Source: Bacillota bacterium (lineage in GTDB: Bacteria; Bacillota; Clostridia; Lachnospirales; Lachnospiraceae). From it: a stretch of DNA of 64,000 nt. The notes beneath the pieces are model-generated. The model had not been told where the DNA came from. It searched no databases and saw only the letters and a program-made list of their open reading frames with translations. This document shows, in pieces, positions 52,681 through 62,312 of this stretch. The stretch spans positions 1 to 64,000 of the forward strand of contig JAEYJO010000078.1 of assembly GCA_023408815.1 (NCBI GenBank), written 5' to 3'. Position 1 is the stretch's first letter; each line of letters begins with the position of its first letter. Both the position numbers and the translations under genes were made by a program.

Positions 52681-54198
52681 ATGTCCAAATCGATCATGAT
52701 ACAAGGAACGATGTCCAATGCGGGAAAGAGCCTGCTCGTTGCAGGTCTGTGCCGGATATTTAAGCAGGATGGTTTTCGTGTGGCTCCTTTCAAGTCACAA
52801 AATATGGCTCTGAATTCTTATATTACGAAGGATGGACTGGAAATGGGACGTGCGCAGGTCATTCAGGCGCAGGCTGCCGGTCTGGAACCTTCCGTACTCA
52901 TGAATCCCATTCTTCTAAAGCCTACTAACGATATCGGTTCCCAGGTAATCGTAAACGGTGAAGTTCTTGGAAACATGGATGCAAGAGATTATTTCGCTTA
53001 TAAAAAGAAGCTCATTCCGGTCATAAAGGCAGCTTATGACAAGCTGCAGAAGACTGCTGATATCATCGTAATCGAGGGTGCGGGAAGTCCGGCGGAAATA
53101 AATTTAAAGGAAAACGATATTGTGAATATGGGATTGGCGAAGCTGGTAGACGCCCCCGTACTGTTAGTGGGAGACATCGATAGGGGCGGAGTCTTTGCAC
53201 AGCTTCTCGGAACTCTGATGCTTTTGGAAAAAGAAGAGCAGGAACGGGTAAAGGGACTGATCATCAACAAGTTCAGAGGTGATAAAACCATACTCGATCC
53301 GGGCATAAGCATGCTGGAGGTAAAAGGCGGGAAACCGGTAGTAGGAGTCGTTCCGTATATGGATATTTCCATTGAGGACGAAGACAGCCTGACCACCCGT
53401 TTTGAGAAAAAGGAAAAAGCCTTGATAGATATAGCGGTTATCCGGTTTCCGAGAATTTCTAACTTTACGGATTTCGACAGATTCGAACAGCTGAAAGATG
53501 TTTCTGTGAGATATGTGAAAAGTGTGGCAGAGCTTGGCAGACCCGATATGATCTTGCTCCCCGGGAGTAAGAATACGATGGGAGACTTAAAGTGGATGCG
53601 CCAGAACGGTTTGGAAGCGGCAGTCAAAAAGATGTCAGAAAGCTGCGTGGTATTCGGCATCTGCGGAGGCTATCAGATGTTAGGTAAGAGCATTTCCGAT
53701 CCCTTTTCCGCTGAGGAAGGCGGAGATATGAGGGGAATGGAACTTCTTGCAATAGACACCGTACTTAAGAAAGACAAAATAAGAACTCAGGTAACGGGAA
53801 GATTCTGTAATTTAAGCGGAGAGCTGTCTGCGCTTTCCGGCATGGAGATAGAAGGCTATGAGATACATATGGGTGTAAGCAGCCGGGAAGCAGAGGCTTC
53901 GGTCCTCAGCGTCCTTACGGATAAAAAGGATGGCGCAGATAAGGCGGACGGTGCTTTCTTAACCAATGTATACGGCACCTATGTGCATGGAATTTTTGAC
54001 CATGGAGAAATCGCGCCTGCTATCGTGAAATGCCTGGCAGAAAAAAAAGGAATCGCCTATGACTGCGGACAGCCCATGGATCATAAAATATTCAGGGAAA
54101 CGCAGTATGATAAGCTGGCGAAGGTGCTTAGAGAATACTTGGATATGGATTACATTTACGATTTGTTGGAAGTAGAGCATAAGAGGGTGAATTGGTGA
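52681..54198 (+). CDS. cbiP: cobyric acid synthase
   Basis: 505 residues. N-terminal P-loop MIQGTMSNAGKSLLVAGLCR and a C-terminal glutamine-amidotransferase domain with Cys in VFGICGGYQMLG and His in YGTYVHGIFD. It amidates side chains b, d, e and g of adenosylcobyrinic diamide. First gene after the riboswitch. The frame is also called cobQ. Confidence 0.93.
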   Translation: MSKSIMIQGTMSNAGKSLLVAGLCRIFKQDGFRVAPFKSQNMALNSYITKDGLEMGRAQVIQAQAAGLEPSVLMNPILLKPTNDIGSQVIVNGEVLGNMDARDYFAYKKKLIPVIKAAYDKLQKTADIIVIEGAGSPAEINLKENDIVNMGLAKLVDAPVLLVGDIDRGGVFAQLLGTLMLLEKEEQERVKGLIINKFRGDKTILDPGISMLEVKGGKPVVGVVPYMDISIEDEDSLTTRFEKKEKALIDIAVIRFPRISNFTDFDRFEQLKDVSVRYVKSVAELGRPDMILLPGSKNTMGDLKWMRQNGLEAAVKKMSESCVVFGICGGYQMLGKSISDPFSAEEGGDMRGMELLAIDTVLKKDKIRTQVTGRFCNLSGELSALSGMEIEGYEIHMGVSSREAEASVLSVLTDKKDGADKADGAFLTNVYGTYVHGIFDHGEIAPAIVKCLAEKKGIAYDCGQPMDHKIFRETQYDKLAKVLREYLDMDYIYDLLEVEHKRVNW

Positions 54199-55271
54199 CG
54201 GAAGAAGAACTGAAGCGCATAAAAGTTGACGGGCCGGATATGGAACTGGAGCGAAGGATTAAAGAAATATGGGATGGCATTGCCAAACCGCTGGATGGTC
54301 TGGGACGGTTTGAAACGATGATCGCCCGTATAGGAGCGATTGCGGGAAATATCCGGATTGATATTACTTCGAAAGCCGTTATTGTTCTATGTGCGGATAA
54401 CGGAATCGTGGAGGAAGGAATCAGTCAAAGCGGTCAGGAAGTAACGGCGCATGTAGCCGAGAGCATGGGAAGAGGAGAAAGCAGCGTGTGCAGGATGGCG
54501 AAGGCCGCCGGAGCAGACGTGATAGCGGTGGATATAGGGATTAATTCCAACATAAACGGAGAGGGTATTGTACATAGGAAAATCGCTTATGGAACAAAGA
54601 ACTTTTTAAAAGAGCCTGCCATGACGAAAGAAGAGGTCTTGCAAGCCGTTACGGTAGGAATTGAGCTGGTGAAGGATTGTAAAAAAAGAGGTTATACGCT
54701 TCTTGCCACCGGAGAAATGGGCATCGGAAATACTACCACCAGCGCAGCGGTGACGGCGGCTCTACTGGGATGTCCGGCGGAAGATGTAGCCGGAAGAGGA
54801 GCAGGACTGAGCAAGGAAGGTTTGAGCCGCAAATACGAAGTGATCAACAGCGCTTTGGAAAAATATCGGTTTCAGAAGACGGATGCCCCAGGCATAAATG
54901 CTCTTGATATACTTGCGGCAGTAGGGGGGCTGGACATTGCAGGACTTACCGGCGTATTTATCGGCGGTGGGCTATACCGTGTGCCGATAGTGATGGACGG
55001 CTCTATCAGTGCGGCGGCTGCGCTTGCAGCACAGCGGCTGGTGCCCGGCATAAAAGAATTCATCATTCCTTCCCATGTAAGCAAAGAGCCTGCCGCAGGA
55101 AAGATTATGGAGGAGCTCGGACTGTATCCGGTCATAGACGGGAAAATGGCGCTTGGAGAAGGAACCGGTGCAGTAATGATGTTTTCTCTCTTAGATATTG
55201 CCCTATCCGTTTATGAGAACCGGACAGGATTTCAGGATATCAGTGTTCAGCAGTATGTACGTTTCGATTAA
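54195..55271 (+). CDS. cobT: nicotinate-nucleotide:dimethylbenzimidazole phosphoribosyltransferase
   Basis: About 358 residues. ADNGIVEEGISQSGQEVT is the family signature region and the catalytic Glu lies in GEGTGAVM. It activates the lower base (alpha-ribazole phosphate) for nucleotide-loop assembly. GTG 54195 or TTG 54192 is the start; AGAGGG is 7 bases before the GTG. It overlaps the cbiP stop. Confidence 0.92.
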   Translation: MTEEELKRIKVDGPDMELERRIKEIWDGIAKPLDGLGRFETMIARIGAIAGNIRIDITSKAVIVLCADNGIVEEGISQSGQEVTAHVAESMGRGESSVCRMAKAAGADVIAVDIGINSNINGEGIVHRKIAYGTKNFLKEPAMTKEEVLQAVTVGIELVKDCKKRGYTLLATGEMGIGNTTTSAAVTAALLGCPAEDVAGRGAGLSKEGLSRKYEVINSALEKYRFQKTDAPGINALDILAAVGGLDIAGLTGVFIGGGLYRVPIVMDGSISAAAALAAQRLVPGIKEFIIPSHVSKEPAAGKIMEELGLYPVIDGKMALGEGTGAVMMFSLLDIALSVYENRTGFQDISVQQYVRFD

Positions 55272-55293
55272 TCAGAAAAAGAGGACACCGAAA

Positions 55294-55827
55294 ATGGTAA
55301 TTATCATATCCGGCGGCAGCGGCAGCGGAAAGTCTGCCTATGCTGAGAAAAAAATATTATCACTAAGAGGAGTAGAACCGCTCTACTATCTGGCGACCAT
55401 GCAGATATATGATGCAGAAGGCAAAAAGAAAGTGGAGAGGCATCGGAAGCTGAGGGCGGGAAAAGGTTTCGTTACAATAGAGCAGCCGTTAAATGTTGGG
55501 GCGGCAGCAGATGCAGTAGAAGAACGGGCATCGGTACTGCTTGAATGTATGTCTAATCTGATTGCAAATGAAATGTTTACAAATGCAGAGGCCGGGCTGC
55601 CGGAAGCATCACAAGTAGAAGTGTGTGTGATGGATGGAGTACGGAGGCTGGCGGAGAGGACAACGCATCTGGTCATAGTGACCAACAACGTATTCGAGGA
55701 TGGAAGCAGCTATGATGAAGGGACCATGCGGTATATGGAGACACTGGGACGGATTAATTGCAGGCTGGCGGAGCTTGCGGACGAGGTGACAGAGGTAGTT
55801 ACGGGAATACCGGTAGAGGTGAAATGA
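55294..55827 (+). CDS. cobU: adenosylcobinamide kinase/guanylyltransferase (full length)
   Basis: 177 residues. P-loop GGSGSGKS at the start, and the guanylate-accepting His in VERHRKLRAG. The C-terminal NEVGxGIVP motif of the family is degenerate (TNNVFEDGSSYDEG). A second, shorter cobU-like gene at 56653 has that motif instead; see findings. ATG 55294 follows GAGG at 9 bases. Confidence 0.88.
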   Translation: MVIIISGGSGSGKSAYAEKKILSLRGVEPLYYLATMQIYDAEGKKKVERHRKLRAGKGFVTIEQPLNVGAAADAVEERASVLLECMSNLIANEMFTNAEAGLPEASQVEVCVMDGVRRLAERTTHLVIVTNNVFEDGSSYDEGTMRYMETLGRINCRLAELADEVTEVVTGIPVEVK

Positions 55828-55828
55828 T

Positions 55829-56590
55829 ATGTTTTTAATAAAAGCGGTAGGAATTGCTTTTTCTATGTTTTCCATCATTCCGGTTCCCCAGTTTGAATGG
55901 AAGGAAAAGGAAATGAAATATATGATTGCCTTTTTTCCTTTGGTAGGCGTGGTAATAGGAATTACGGTATATTTGTGGACAATCCTCTGTCAGGCTTTGG
56001 GAATGAGCAAAGGCTGTTTAGTCCTCATCGGAACAGCGCTTCCAATTGTCATATCCGGAGGAATCCATGTGGACGGTTATATGGATACGATGGATGCGCT
56101 GCACTCTTATAGAGATAGGGAGAGGAAGCTTGAAATATTGAAGGATGCCCATGTGGGAGCCTTTTCGGTCATTCTGTTAATTGTGTATTACCTCATATAT
56201 ATAGGCGCGTATTTGGAGATCGAGGGGATAAAGGCTGCAGGACTTTTGGCCGCGGGCTTCTATCTTTCCAGGATTCTCAGCGGAATCGGCGCGGTGACTT
56301 TTGCCTGTGCCAGGAAAGATGGATTGCTGTATACCTTTTCAAGCAGTGCCCAGAAAAGGCTGGTAAGGATATTCCTGTATTTGCAGCTGGCAGTTTGCGG
56401 CGGGACGATGATCTTTTTATCGAAAGGCATAGGAACCGCGGCAATTCTAATGAGCCTGTTGACCTTTCTTTATTATTGGAAAAAAAGCAAAAAGGAATTC
56501 GGCGGAGTTACGGGAGATACTTCAGGGTATTTTACAGTACTTTGTGAAGGAGTAATTATGTTAACCATATCGATAGGATGTAAAGTGTGA
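55829..56590 (+). CDS. cobS: cobalamin synthase (adenosylcobinamide-GDP ribazoletransferase)
   Basis: 253 residues, integral membrane, six or so helices. Signature GGIHVDGYMDTMDAL and DAHVGAFSV carry the acidic residues used for the transfer of alpha-ribazole. It begins directly after cobU (one base gap). Confidence 0.92.
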   Translation: MFLIKAVGIAFSMFSIIPVPQFEWKEKEMKYMIAFFPLVGVVIGITVYLWTILCQALGMSKGCLVLIGTALPIVISGGIHVDGYMDTMDALHSYRDRERKLEILKDAHVGAFSVILLIVYYLIYIGAYLEIEGIKAAGLLAAGFYLSRILSGIGAVTFACARKDGLLYTFSSSAQKRLVRIFLYLQLAVCGGTMIFLSKGIGTAAILMSLLTFLYYWKKSKKEFGGVTGDTSGYFTVLCEGVIMLTISIGCKV

Positions 56591-56652
56591 AAAAGGTATG
56601 GTTATTGTTAGGAAGCCGCAGGCTGAATAATAGCGGATAAGGAGGCAGGCAG

Positions 56653-57036
56653 ATGGAATTGTATATAGGCGGATATGCCCAGGGAAAGCTTGGGTATGTC
56701 TTGAAAGAAAGCGGCCGCGGATTAGAAAGCGTGGTGGATGGAGCTTTGGAAGATTTAGCGGATATCGGACAAGAGAAAGAAATCATAAACCGCTTTCATG
56801 AATGGTTCTTTCGAAAGCTTCAGCTGAAAGAAGAGCCGGAAAAAATAATAAAGCATATACTCTCAAAGCGTAAAGACCTGATCATTATCAGCAACGAAGT
56901 GGGCTGCGGCATCGTGCCTATGGAGGAAACACAGCGGGAATACAGGGAGAGGCTCGGCAGATGCCTCTGTGATATTGCCCGAAAGGCAGATAAGGTGGAG
57001 CGGATCATAAGCGGATTGGGGCAAAGAATCAAATGA
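56653..57036 (+). CDS. short cobU-like protein, P-loop degenerate
   Basis: 127 residues, about 50 shorter than CobU. The N-terminus MELYIGGYAQGKLGYVLK is aligned with the CobU P-loop but has Leu where Ser/Thr is required, and the guanylated His is absent. The C-terminus VGCGIVPMEETQREYRERLG keeps the NEVGxGIVP...RxxxxxLG motif that the full-length CobU lacks. It may be an inactive partner, a regulatory subunit, or a decaying duplicate. AAGGAGG precedes the ATG. Confidence 0.78.
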   Translation: MELYIGGYAQGKLGYVLKESGRGLESVVDGALEDLADIGQEKEIINRFHEWFFRKLQLKEEPEKIIKHILSKRKDLIIISNEVGCGIVPMEETQREYRERLGRCLCDIARKADKVERIISGLGQRIK

Positions 57037-57617
57037 GACTGATATTGATACGCCATGGAGCTACGAAAGCAAACGAAGAAAGCAGATATGCAGGCGGAAG
57101 AACGGAGGAAGCTCTTGCCGAAGGCGGGAAGAAACAGCTGTTTGCGGCAAAAGCGGCAGGAAAATATCCTTCGGTACAAGTCCTGGCCTCCAGTCCTATG
57201 AAACGATGTATCGAGACTGCGGAGCTGATTTATGAAAGGGAGCCTGCTATCGTGATAGAGGAATGGCGGGAGATAAATTTCGGAAGCTTTGAGGGCAGGA
57301 ATTATGAAGAACTAAGGAAGGATATCTATTATCAAAAATGGCTGGACAGCAACGGAACGCTGCCCTTTCCGGAGGGAGAGAGCAGAGAAGAATTCTTAGA
57401 AAGATGCTGCGAAGGTTTTATGGAATTCTGCGGATATATGAAAGCAGAATGTGCGGAAACTGCCGCAGCCATCGTCCATGGAGGAACGATCATGGCCGTA
57501 CTCAGCTCGTTTGGAAAGGGAGAGTACTATGACTTCCAATGTAAAAATGGAGAAGGCTACAGCCTCGAGGTTTTCATGGATGAAGTAATACGAATAGAGA
57601 ATATTCGGAAGCTATGA
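57033..57617 (+). CDS. cobC: alpha-ribazole phosphatase-like histidine phosphatase
   Basis: 194 residues. RHGATKANEE (catalytic His9-type) opens the protein and a second His lies in AAIVHGGTIM. In this context it removes phosphate from alpha-ribazole 5'-phosphate or cobalamin 5'-phosphate. Starts in a 4-base overlap with the short cobU-like gene. Confidence 0.88.
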   Translation: MRLILIRHGATKANEESRYAGGRTEEALAEGGKKQLFAAKAAGKYPSVQVLASSPMKRCIETAELIYEREPAIVIEEWREINFGSFEGRNYEELRKDIYYQKWLDSNGTLPFPEGESREEFLERCCEGFMEFCGYMKAECAETAAAIVHGGTIMAVLSSFGKGEYYDFQCKNGEGYSLEVFMDEVIRIENIRKL

Positions 57618-57627
57618 GGAGGAAAAA

Positions 57628-58626
57628 GTGCGGGAGATTATGTTGTATCATATGATAGGTTTTTTCGCAGGATTCGTTCTGGACCTTATGCTTGGAGATC
57701 CCTATTGGCTTCCTCATCCGGTAAGGGCCATCGGCAGTTTGATCGCGAAGCTGGAAGCAGGACTGCTTAGGAAAAAGGATGGAGCGGATAAAACCCAGGA
57801 TGAGGAACGAAGGTCTGGAAGAATTCTCGTAATTACAGTTCTGACGTTGACAGGAGGTATTTCCTTCTTGATGTTATGGATGGCTTACACGCTGCATCCT
57901 GTATTGGGAATCGTTATAGAAAGCATCATGAGCTATCAGATCCTCGCTGCTAAGTGCTTGAAACAGGAGAGCATGAAGGTTTATGCGAGGCTTAAGGAAC
58001 AGGATCTGCCGGGGGCAAGAAAAGCGGTCTCCATGATCGTAGGGAGAGATACGAACACCTTGGAGGAAACGGGAGTCGCGAAAGCAGCGATAGAAACGGT
58101 GGCTGAGAACCTTTCCGACGGGGTCATAGCGCCCATGCTTTATCTGGCCGTATTCGGCCCGGTAATGGGACTTTTATACAAGGCGGTCAACACGATGGAT
58201 TCCATGGTTGGATATAAGAATGAAAAATATCTCCATTTTGGCCAAGCGGCCGCTAAGCTGGACGATGTGGTCAATTATGTCCCGGCAAGGATCAGCGCTG
58301 TACTGATGATTGCCTCTGCTTTTCTGGCAGGCAGGGATTTTGACGCAAAGAGGGCGATTATGATTTACAGACGGGACAGGTATGAACATGCCAGCCCTAA
58401 TTCCGCACAGACGGAAGCGGTTCTCGCCGGAGCATTGGGAATCAGGATCGCCGGGGATGCCAGCTATTTTGGAGAAATAGTAAAAAAGCCTTACATAGGA
58501 GATGAGGTGCGCGCAGTGGAATACAAAGATATTGTGAGGGCGAATAAGCTTTTATATCTGTCCGCGGCTCTATGTGAGTGTATTTGTCTGTTGCTTATGT
58601 CGAGTATTTACTTTTTTTTATTTTAA
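57628..58626 (+). CDS. cbiB: adenosylcobinamide-phosphate synthase
   Basis: 332 residues with about five hydrophobic segments. Family motifs DLMLGDPYWLPHPVRAIG and SPNSAQTEAVLAGALGIR are clear. It attaches aminopropanol phosphate to adenosylcobyric acid. GTG start after GAGGAGG. Confidence 0.93.
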   Translation: MREIMLYHMIGFFAGFVLDLMLGDPYWLPHPVRAIGSLIAKLEAGLLRKKDGADKTQDEERRSGRILVITVLTLTGGISFLMLWMAYTLHPVLGIVIESIMSYQILAAKCLKQESMKVYARLKEQDLPGARKAVSMIVGRDTNTLEETGVAKAAIETVAENLSDGVIAPMLYLAVFGPVMGLLYKAVNTMDSMVGYKNEKYLHFGQAAAKLDDVVNYVPARISAVLMIASAFLAGRDFDAKRAIMIYRRDRYEHASPNSAQTEAVLAGALGIRIAGDASYFGEIVKKPYIGDEVRAVEYKDIVRANKLLYLSAALCECICLLLMSSIYFFLF

Positions 58627-58663
58627 TGAGGATTTGGCTGCGGAAGGAAAGGGATGGGAGAAA

Positions 58664-59725
58664 ATGATGATTCATGGAGGAGATATTTACCGACAGGAAA
58701 TAAATATTGACTTTTCCGTAAATATCAATCCCCTCGGTATGCCGGAGAGAGTGGAGGAAGCGCTGCAAAAAGCACTGGCAGATTGCGGAAGGTATCCTGA
58801 TATCCGGGCCGAGGAGCTGCGGTATGCCATAGAAAGAATGAGCGGAATCAATAAACGGCACATTCTTTGCGGAAACGGAGCGTCGGAACTGTTTCTTGCA
58901 ATTGTACATGGAATAAAGCCGAAAAAGACCATGATACCGGTACCTTCCTTTTACGGCTATGAACATGCGGCGAGGGCGGCGGGAGGCGAAATCATTTTTT
59001 ATGAAATGAAGGAGGAAACCGGCTTTTGTTTACAGCAGGACTTTTTGGAGGCTTTGGAGGAGGAAATGGATCTGCTCTTTCTGGCAAATCCCAATAATCC
59101 TGTGGGCAATGTAATAAATACCGGTTTGCTGGAGGAGATTTTAAGGACCTGTCTGGAAAAAAATATAGCGGTGATTATGGATGAATGCTTTTTGGAATTT
59201 ACGGGTAAGGATGCGGAAAGGTCACTAAAATCACAGTTGAAAGAATATCCCAATTTAATCGTAGTCCGCTCATTCACAAAGATTTTTGCCATGCCGGGCG
59301 TAAGGCTCGGATACTTATTTTGCGGCAACCGGGAAATGCTGGAGCAGATTGGAAATCAGCTGCCGGAATGGAATCTGTCCGTATTGGCTCAGGCGGCGGG
59401 AATACAAGCGTGCAAGGAAACGGAATATGTGAAGAGGACGGCCGGACTTGTAAAAAGAGAACAGGAATACATGAGGGATGGACTTAAGAAAGCGGGAATA
59501 GAGGTATTTCCCTCCGAGGCGGATTATCTGCTCGTATATTCCTCTCTGCCCCTATATGAGAAACTTTTGGAGCATAAAATACTGATTCGCGACTGCAGCA
59601 ATTTCAGAGGAATGAAAAGGGGCTTTTACCGTCTGGCGGTAAAGAGCCATGAGGAAAATAAAATACTGCTTCATGCGGTGCAAAAGATCGGGGAGACAGC
59701 CGGAGTAAGGAGTCAGGATGAATGA
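58664..59725 (+). CDS. cobD: L-threonine-O-3-phosphate decarboxylase
   Basis: 353 residues from ATG 58664 (GGGATGGGAG upstream). Class I aminotransferase fold: NPNNPVGNVI, the PLP Lys in VVRSFTKIFAMPGVRLGYL and Arg later in YRLAVKSHEE. It makes aminopropanol phosphate for CbiB, its upstream neighbour. Confidence 0.9.
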   Translation: MMIHGGDIYRQEINIDFSVNINPLGMPERVEEALQKALADCGRYPDIRAEELRYAIERMSGINKRHILCGNGASELFLAIVHGIKPKKTMIPVPSFYGYEHAARAAGGEIIFYEMKEETGFCLQQDFLEALEEEMDLLFLANPNNPVGNVINTGLLEEILRTCLEKNIAVIMDECFLEFTGKDAERSLKSQLKEYPNLIVVRSFTKIFAMPGVRLGYLFCGNREMLEQIGNQLPEWNLSVLAQAAGIQACKETEYVKRTAGLVKREQEYMRDGLKKAGIEVFPSEADYLLVYSSLPLYEKLLEHKILIRDCSNFRGMKRGFYRLAVKSHEENKILLHAVQKIGETAGVRSQDE

Positions 59726-60359
59726 GTTGGAATTTGTTCTGCCGGAAGAAATCGAGAAGCGAAGCTTCGAAATCATTTCGGAGGAGCTTAAGGAAAGAAA
59801 TATCCTTTTGAAGAAGGATCAGGAAATGGTAATAAAACGTGTCATCCATACCAGTGCCGACTTCGAGTATGCGGATACCATGACTTTTTCCGAAGATGCT
59901 GTGAATAAAGCGAAGGAGTTGATCCGAAACGGAGCGCATATCGTAACGGATACCAATATGGCGCTTGCCGGAATCAATAAGAAAATATTGGAAGGCTTCG
60001 GCGGAGAGGCCCATTGCTTTATGGCTCAGGAGAGAACCGCAAAGCTGGCAAAGGAGAACCATACGACCAGAGCGGCAGCGAGCATGGAGCTTGCGGCGGA
60101 AATAGGCAAGCCCTTGATCTTTGCCGTGGGAAATGCGCCTACCGCACTTGTGCAGTTATATGAAATGATAGAAGCAAAGGTATTAATACCGGAATTGATT
60201 ATCGGTGTTCCGGTGGGTTTTGTCAATGTGGTGCCCGCCAAGGAGCTGATCATGAGGACGGAGGTTCCCTATATCGTCAACCGGGGCAGGAAGGGTGGAA
60301 GCAATGTGGCAGCGGCCATCTGCAACGCTATTTTATACGAATTGATTAGGACATTTTGA
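59718..60359 (+). CDS. cbiC: precorrin-8X/cobalt-precorrin-8 methylmutase
   Basis: 213 residues. VIHTSADFEYADTM carries the catalytic His region, and APTALVQLYE and GVPVGFVNV follow as in the family. It moves the methyl group from C11 to C12 to give cobyrinic acid. Its start overlaps the cobD end. Confidence 0.92.
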   Translation: MNELEFVLPEEIEKRSFEIISEELKERNILLKKDQEMVIKRVIHTSADFEYADTMTFSEDAVNKAKELIRNGAHIVTDTNMALAGINKKILEGFGGEAHCFMAQERTAKLAKENHTTRAAASMELAAEIGKPLIFAVGNAPTALVQLYEMIEAKVLIPELIIGVPVGFVNVVPAKELIMRTEVPYIVNRGRKGGSNVAAAICNAILYELIRTF

Positions 60360-60388
60360 TTCTATTAAGGGAGAAGGGAGGGATTATA

Positions 60389-61513
60389 TTGAGATACGGC
60401 TTTACGACGGGAAGCTGCGCTGCGGCGGCAGCTAAGGCAGCAGCCTATATGCTGTTGACCGGTATGGAAAAAACGAATATCAGTATTGATACTCCGAAAG
60501 GAATTATGTATAAAGCTTCCATAGAAGAAATTGCCAGAGAGGAAGCGCAGGTTTCCTGCGCCGTGAGAAAGGATGGAGGGGACGATCCGGATATTACCAC
60601 GGGAGCCCTCGTGTTTGCGGAAGTCCGCATAGAAACTGACGATGCGAAGGGCAAGAAAGCGCACATTTTCATCGACGGAGGAGTGGGAGTCGGAAGGGTG
60701 ACGAAACCGGGACTGGATCAGCCGGTGGGAAATGCGGCGATCAATCATGTGCCCCGGGAGATGATAGAGCGGGAAGTGCTTCAGGTATGCGAGCTTGTGG
60801 ACTTCAAAGGCTGTCTGTCCGTCGTTATTTCGGTGCCTGAGGGGGAGGCACTGGCGGGAAGGACCTTTAATCCCCGCCTGGGAATTCAGGGAGGCATCTC
60901 CATACTGGGAACCACAGGAATCGTAGAGCCTATGAGCAGTAAGGCCTTGCTGGATACCATCCGTACGGAGTTAAGTGTGAAGAAGGCGTCGGGTGCGGAG
61001 GCGGTAGCGGTGTCGCCGGGAAACTATGGCCTGGACTATATGAAGCGGGCTTACGGATACGATCTGGATAAAAGTGTGAAGTGCAGCAACTTTATCGGCG
61101 ATACCATCGATATGGCTGCGGAAGCGGGCTTTCGGGAAATGCTGTTGACCGGGCATATCGGAAAGCTGATCAAGCTGTCCGGCGGAATGCTGAACACCCA
61201 TTCTAACAATGGAGACTGCCGGATGGAGCTGCTTGCGGCAGCAGGAATAGAAGCGGGTATAGATGGCGGGGCGGCGAAAGAAATCTTGGGCTGCGTGGCC
61301 ACAGAGTCGGCCGTCTCGATCCTGAAGGCTGCCGGAAGGCTTGAGAAGGCAATGGATATCGTGATGGAAAAGGCACGGGGATATTTAGCAAAGAGAGCAG
61401 ATGGCAGGCTTCGTATAGAATGTATTATGTACGCCAATGATTACGGCGAGCTGGTAAGGAGCGAAGGCGCACAGGAATTGCTCTTTAAAATAAAGAATCA
61501 GGAGTTACAATAA
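60389..61513 (+). CDS. cbiD: cobalt-precorrin-5B C1-methyltransferase
   Basis: 374 residues from TTG 60389 (GGGAGG seven bases upstream). RYGFTTGSCAAAAAKAA is the family opening, and the SPGNYGLDYM and GHIGKLIKLSGGMLNTHS motifs follow. CbiD is specific to the oxygen-independent cobalamin route, so it marks an anaerobic pathway. Confidence 0.93.
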   Translation: MRYGFTTGSCAAAAAKAAAYMLLTGMEKTNISIDTPKGIMYKASIEEIAREEAQVSCAVRKDGGDDPDITTGALVFAEVRIETDDAKGKKAHIFIDGGVGVGRVTKPGLDQPVGNAAINHVPREMIEREVLQVCELVDFKGCLSVVISVPEGEALAGRTFNPRLGIQGGISILGTTGIVEPMSSKALLDTIRTELSVKKASGAEAVAVSPGNYGLDYMKRAYGYDLDKSVKCSNFIGDTIDMAAEAGFREMLLTGHIGKLIKLSGGMLNTHSNNGDCRMELLAAAGIEAGIDGGAAKEILGCVATESAVSILKAAGRLEKAMDIVMEKARGYLAKRADGRLRIECIMYANDYGELVRSEGAQELLFKIKNQELQ

Positions 61514-61547
61514 CGGCAAGTGTAAAGGAAAAGGAGAGATAAGCCCT

Positions 61548-62312
61548 ATGGTTTATTTTGTTGGAGCGGGAACCGGAGCCCCGGATTTGATCACAGTAAG
61601 AGGGAAGCGCCTGCTTGAAGAGGCAGATGTGATAATTTATGCGGGTTCTCTGGTAAATCCGGAGCTGTTAAGCTATGGGAAAGGAAGCTGCAGCGTTTAT
61701 AACAGTGCAGAAATGACCTTGGAGGAAGTGATGGCAGTCATGGAAGCGGCCGAAAAGGAAGGGAAGAAAACGGTGCGGCTCCATACGGGCGACCCAAGCA
61801 TCTATGGCGCGGTTCGAGAGCAGATGGATATTTTAGAGGAATGGAACATTCCTTATGAAAGCTGTCCCGGTGTCAGCGCCTGCTTTGGAGCAGCGGCCTC
61901 TTTGAATTTGGAATATACGCTGCCCGGAATATCTCAAAGCCTGATCATTACGAGGATGGAGGGAAAAACTGCCGTTCCTGCAAAGGAAAGCATTGAAAGC
62001 TTCGCGGCGCATCAGGCCTCCATGGCAGTTTATTTAAGCAGCGGGATGACCGGGGAATTGAGCAGACGACTTATAGCGGGCGGCTACAGCGAAAGGACTC
62101 CAGCAGCCATTGTATACAAGGCCACATGGCCGGAAGAAAAAAAGTATATCTGTACGGTAGGAACTCTTGAGGAGACGGCGAAAGTCTATGGGATTACTAA
62201 GACAGCTTTGATTCTTGTAGGAGACGTTATCGCTCATGAGAGATATAAACGGTCCAGATTGTATGCGCCGGATTTTGAAACAGAATTTCGAGGGAGAAAA
62301 AGTGGAACGTAA
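61548..62312 (+). CDS. cbiF: cobalt-precorrin-4 C11-methyltransferase
   Basis: 254 residues. FVGAGTGAPDLITVRG and the SAM motifs RLHTGDPSIYGAV and CPGVSACFGAA are characteristic. AAAGGAGAG lies upstream. Confidence 0.93.
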   Translation: MVYFVGAGTGAPDLITVRGKRLLEEADVIIYAGSLVNPELLSYGKGSCSVYNSAEMTLEEVMAVMEAAEKEGKKTVRLHTGDPSIYGAVREQMDILEEWNIPYESCPGVSACFGAAASLNLEYTLPGISQSLIITRMEGKTAVPAKESIESFAAHQASMAVYLSSGMTGELSRRLIAGGYSERTPAAIVYKATWPEEKKYICTVGTLEETAKVYGITKTALILVGDVIAHERYKRSRLYAPDFETEFRGRKSGT

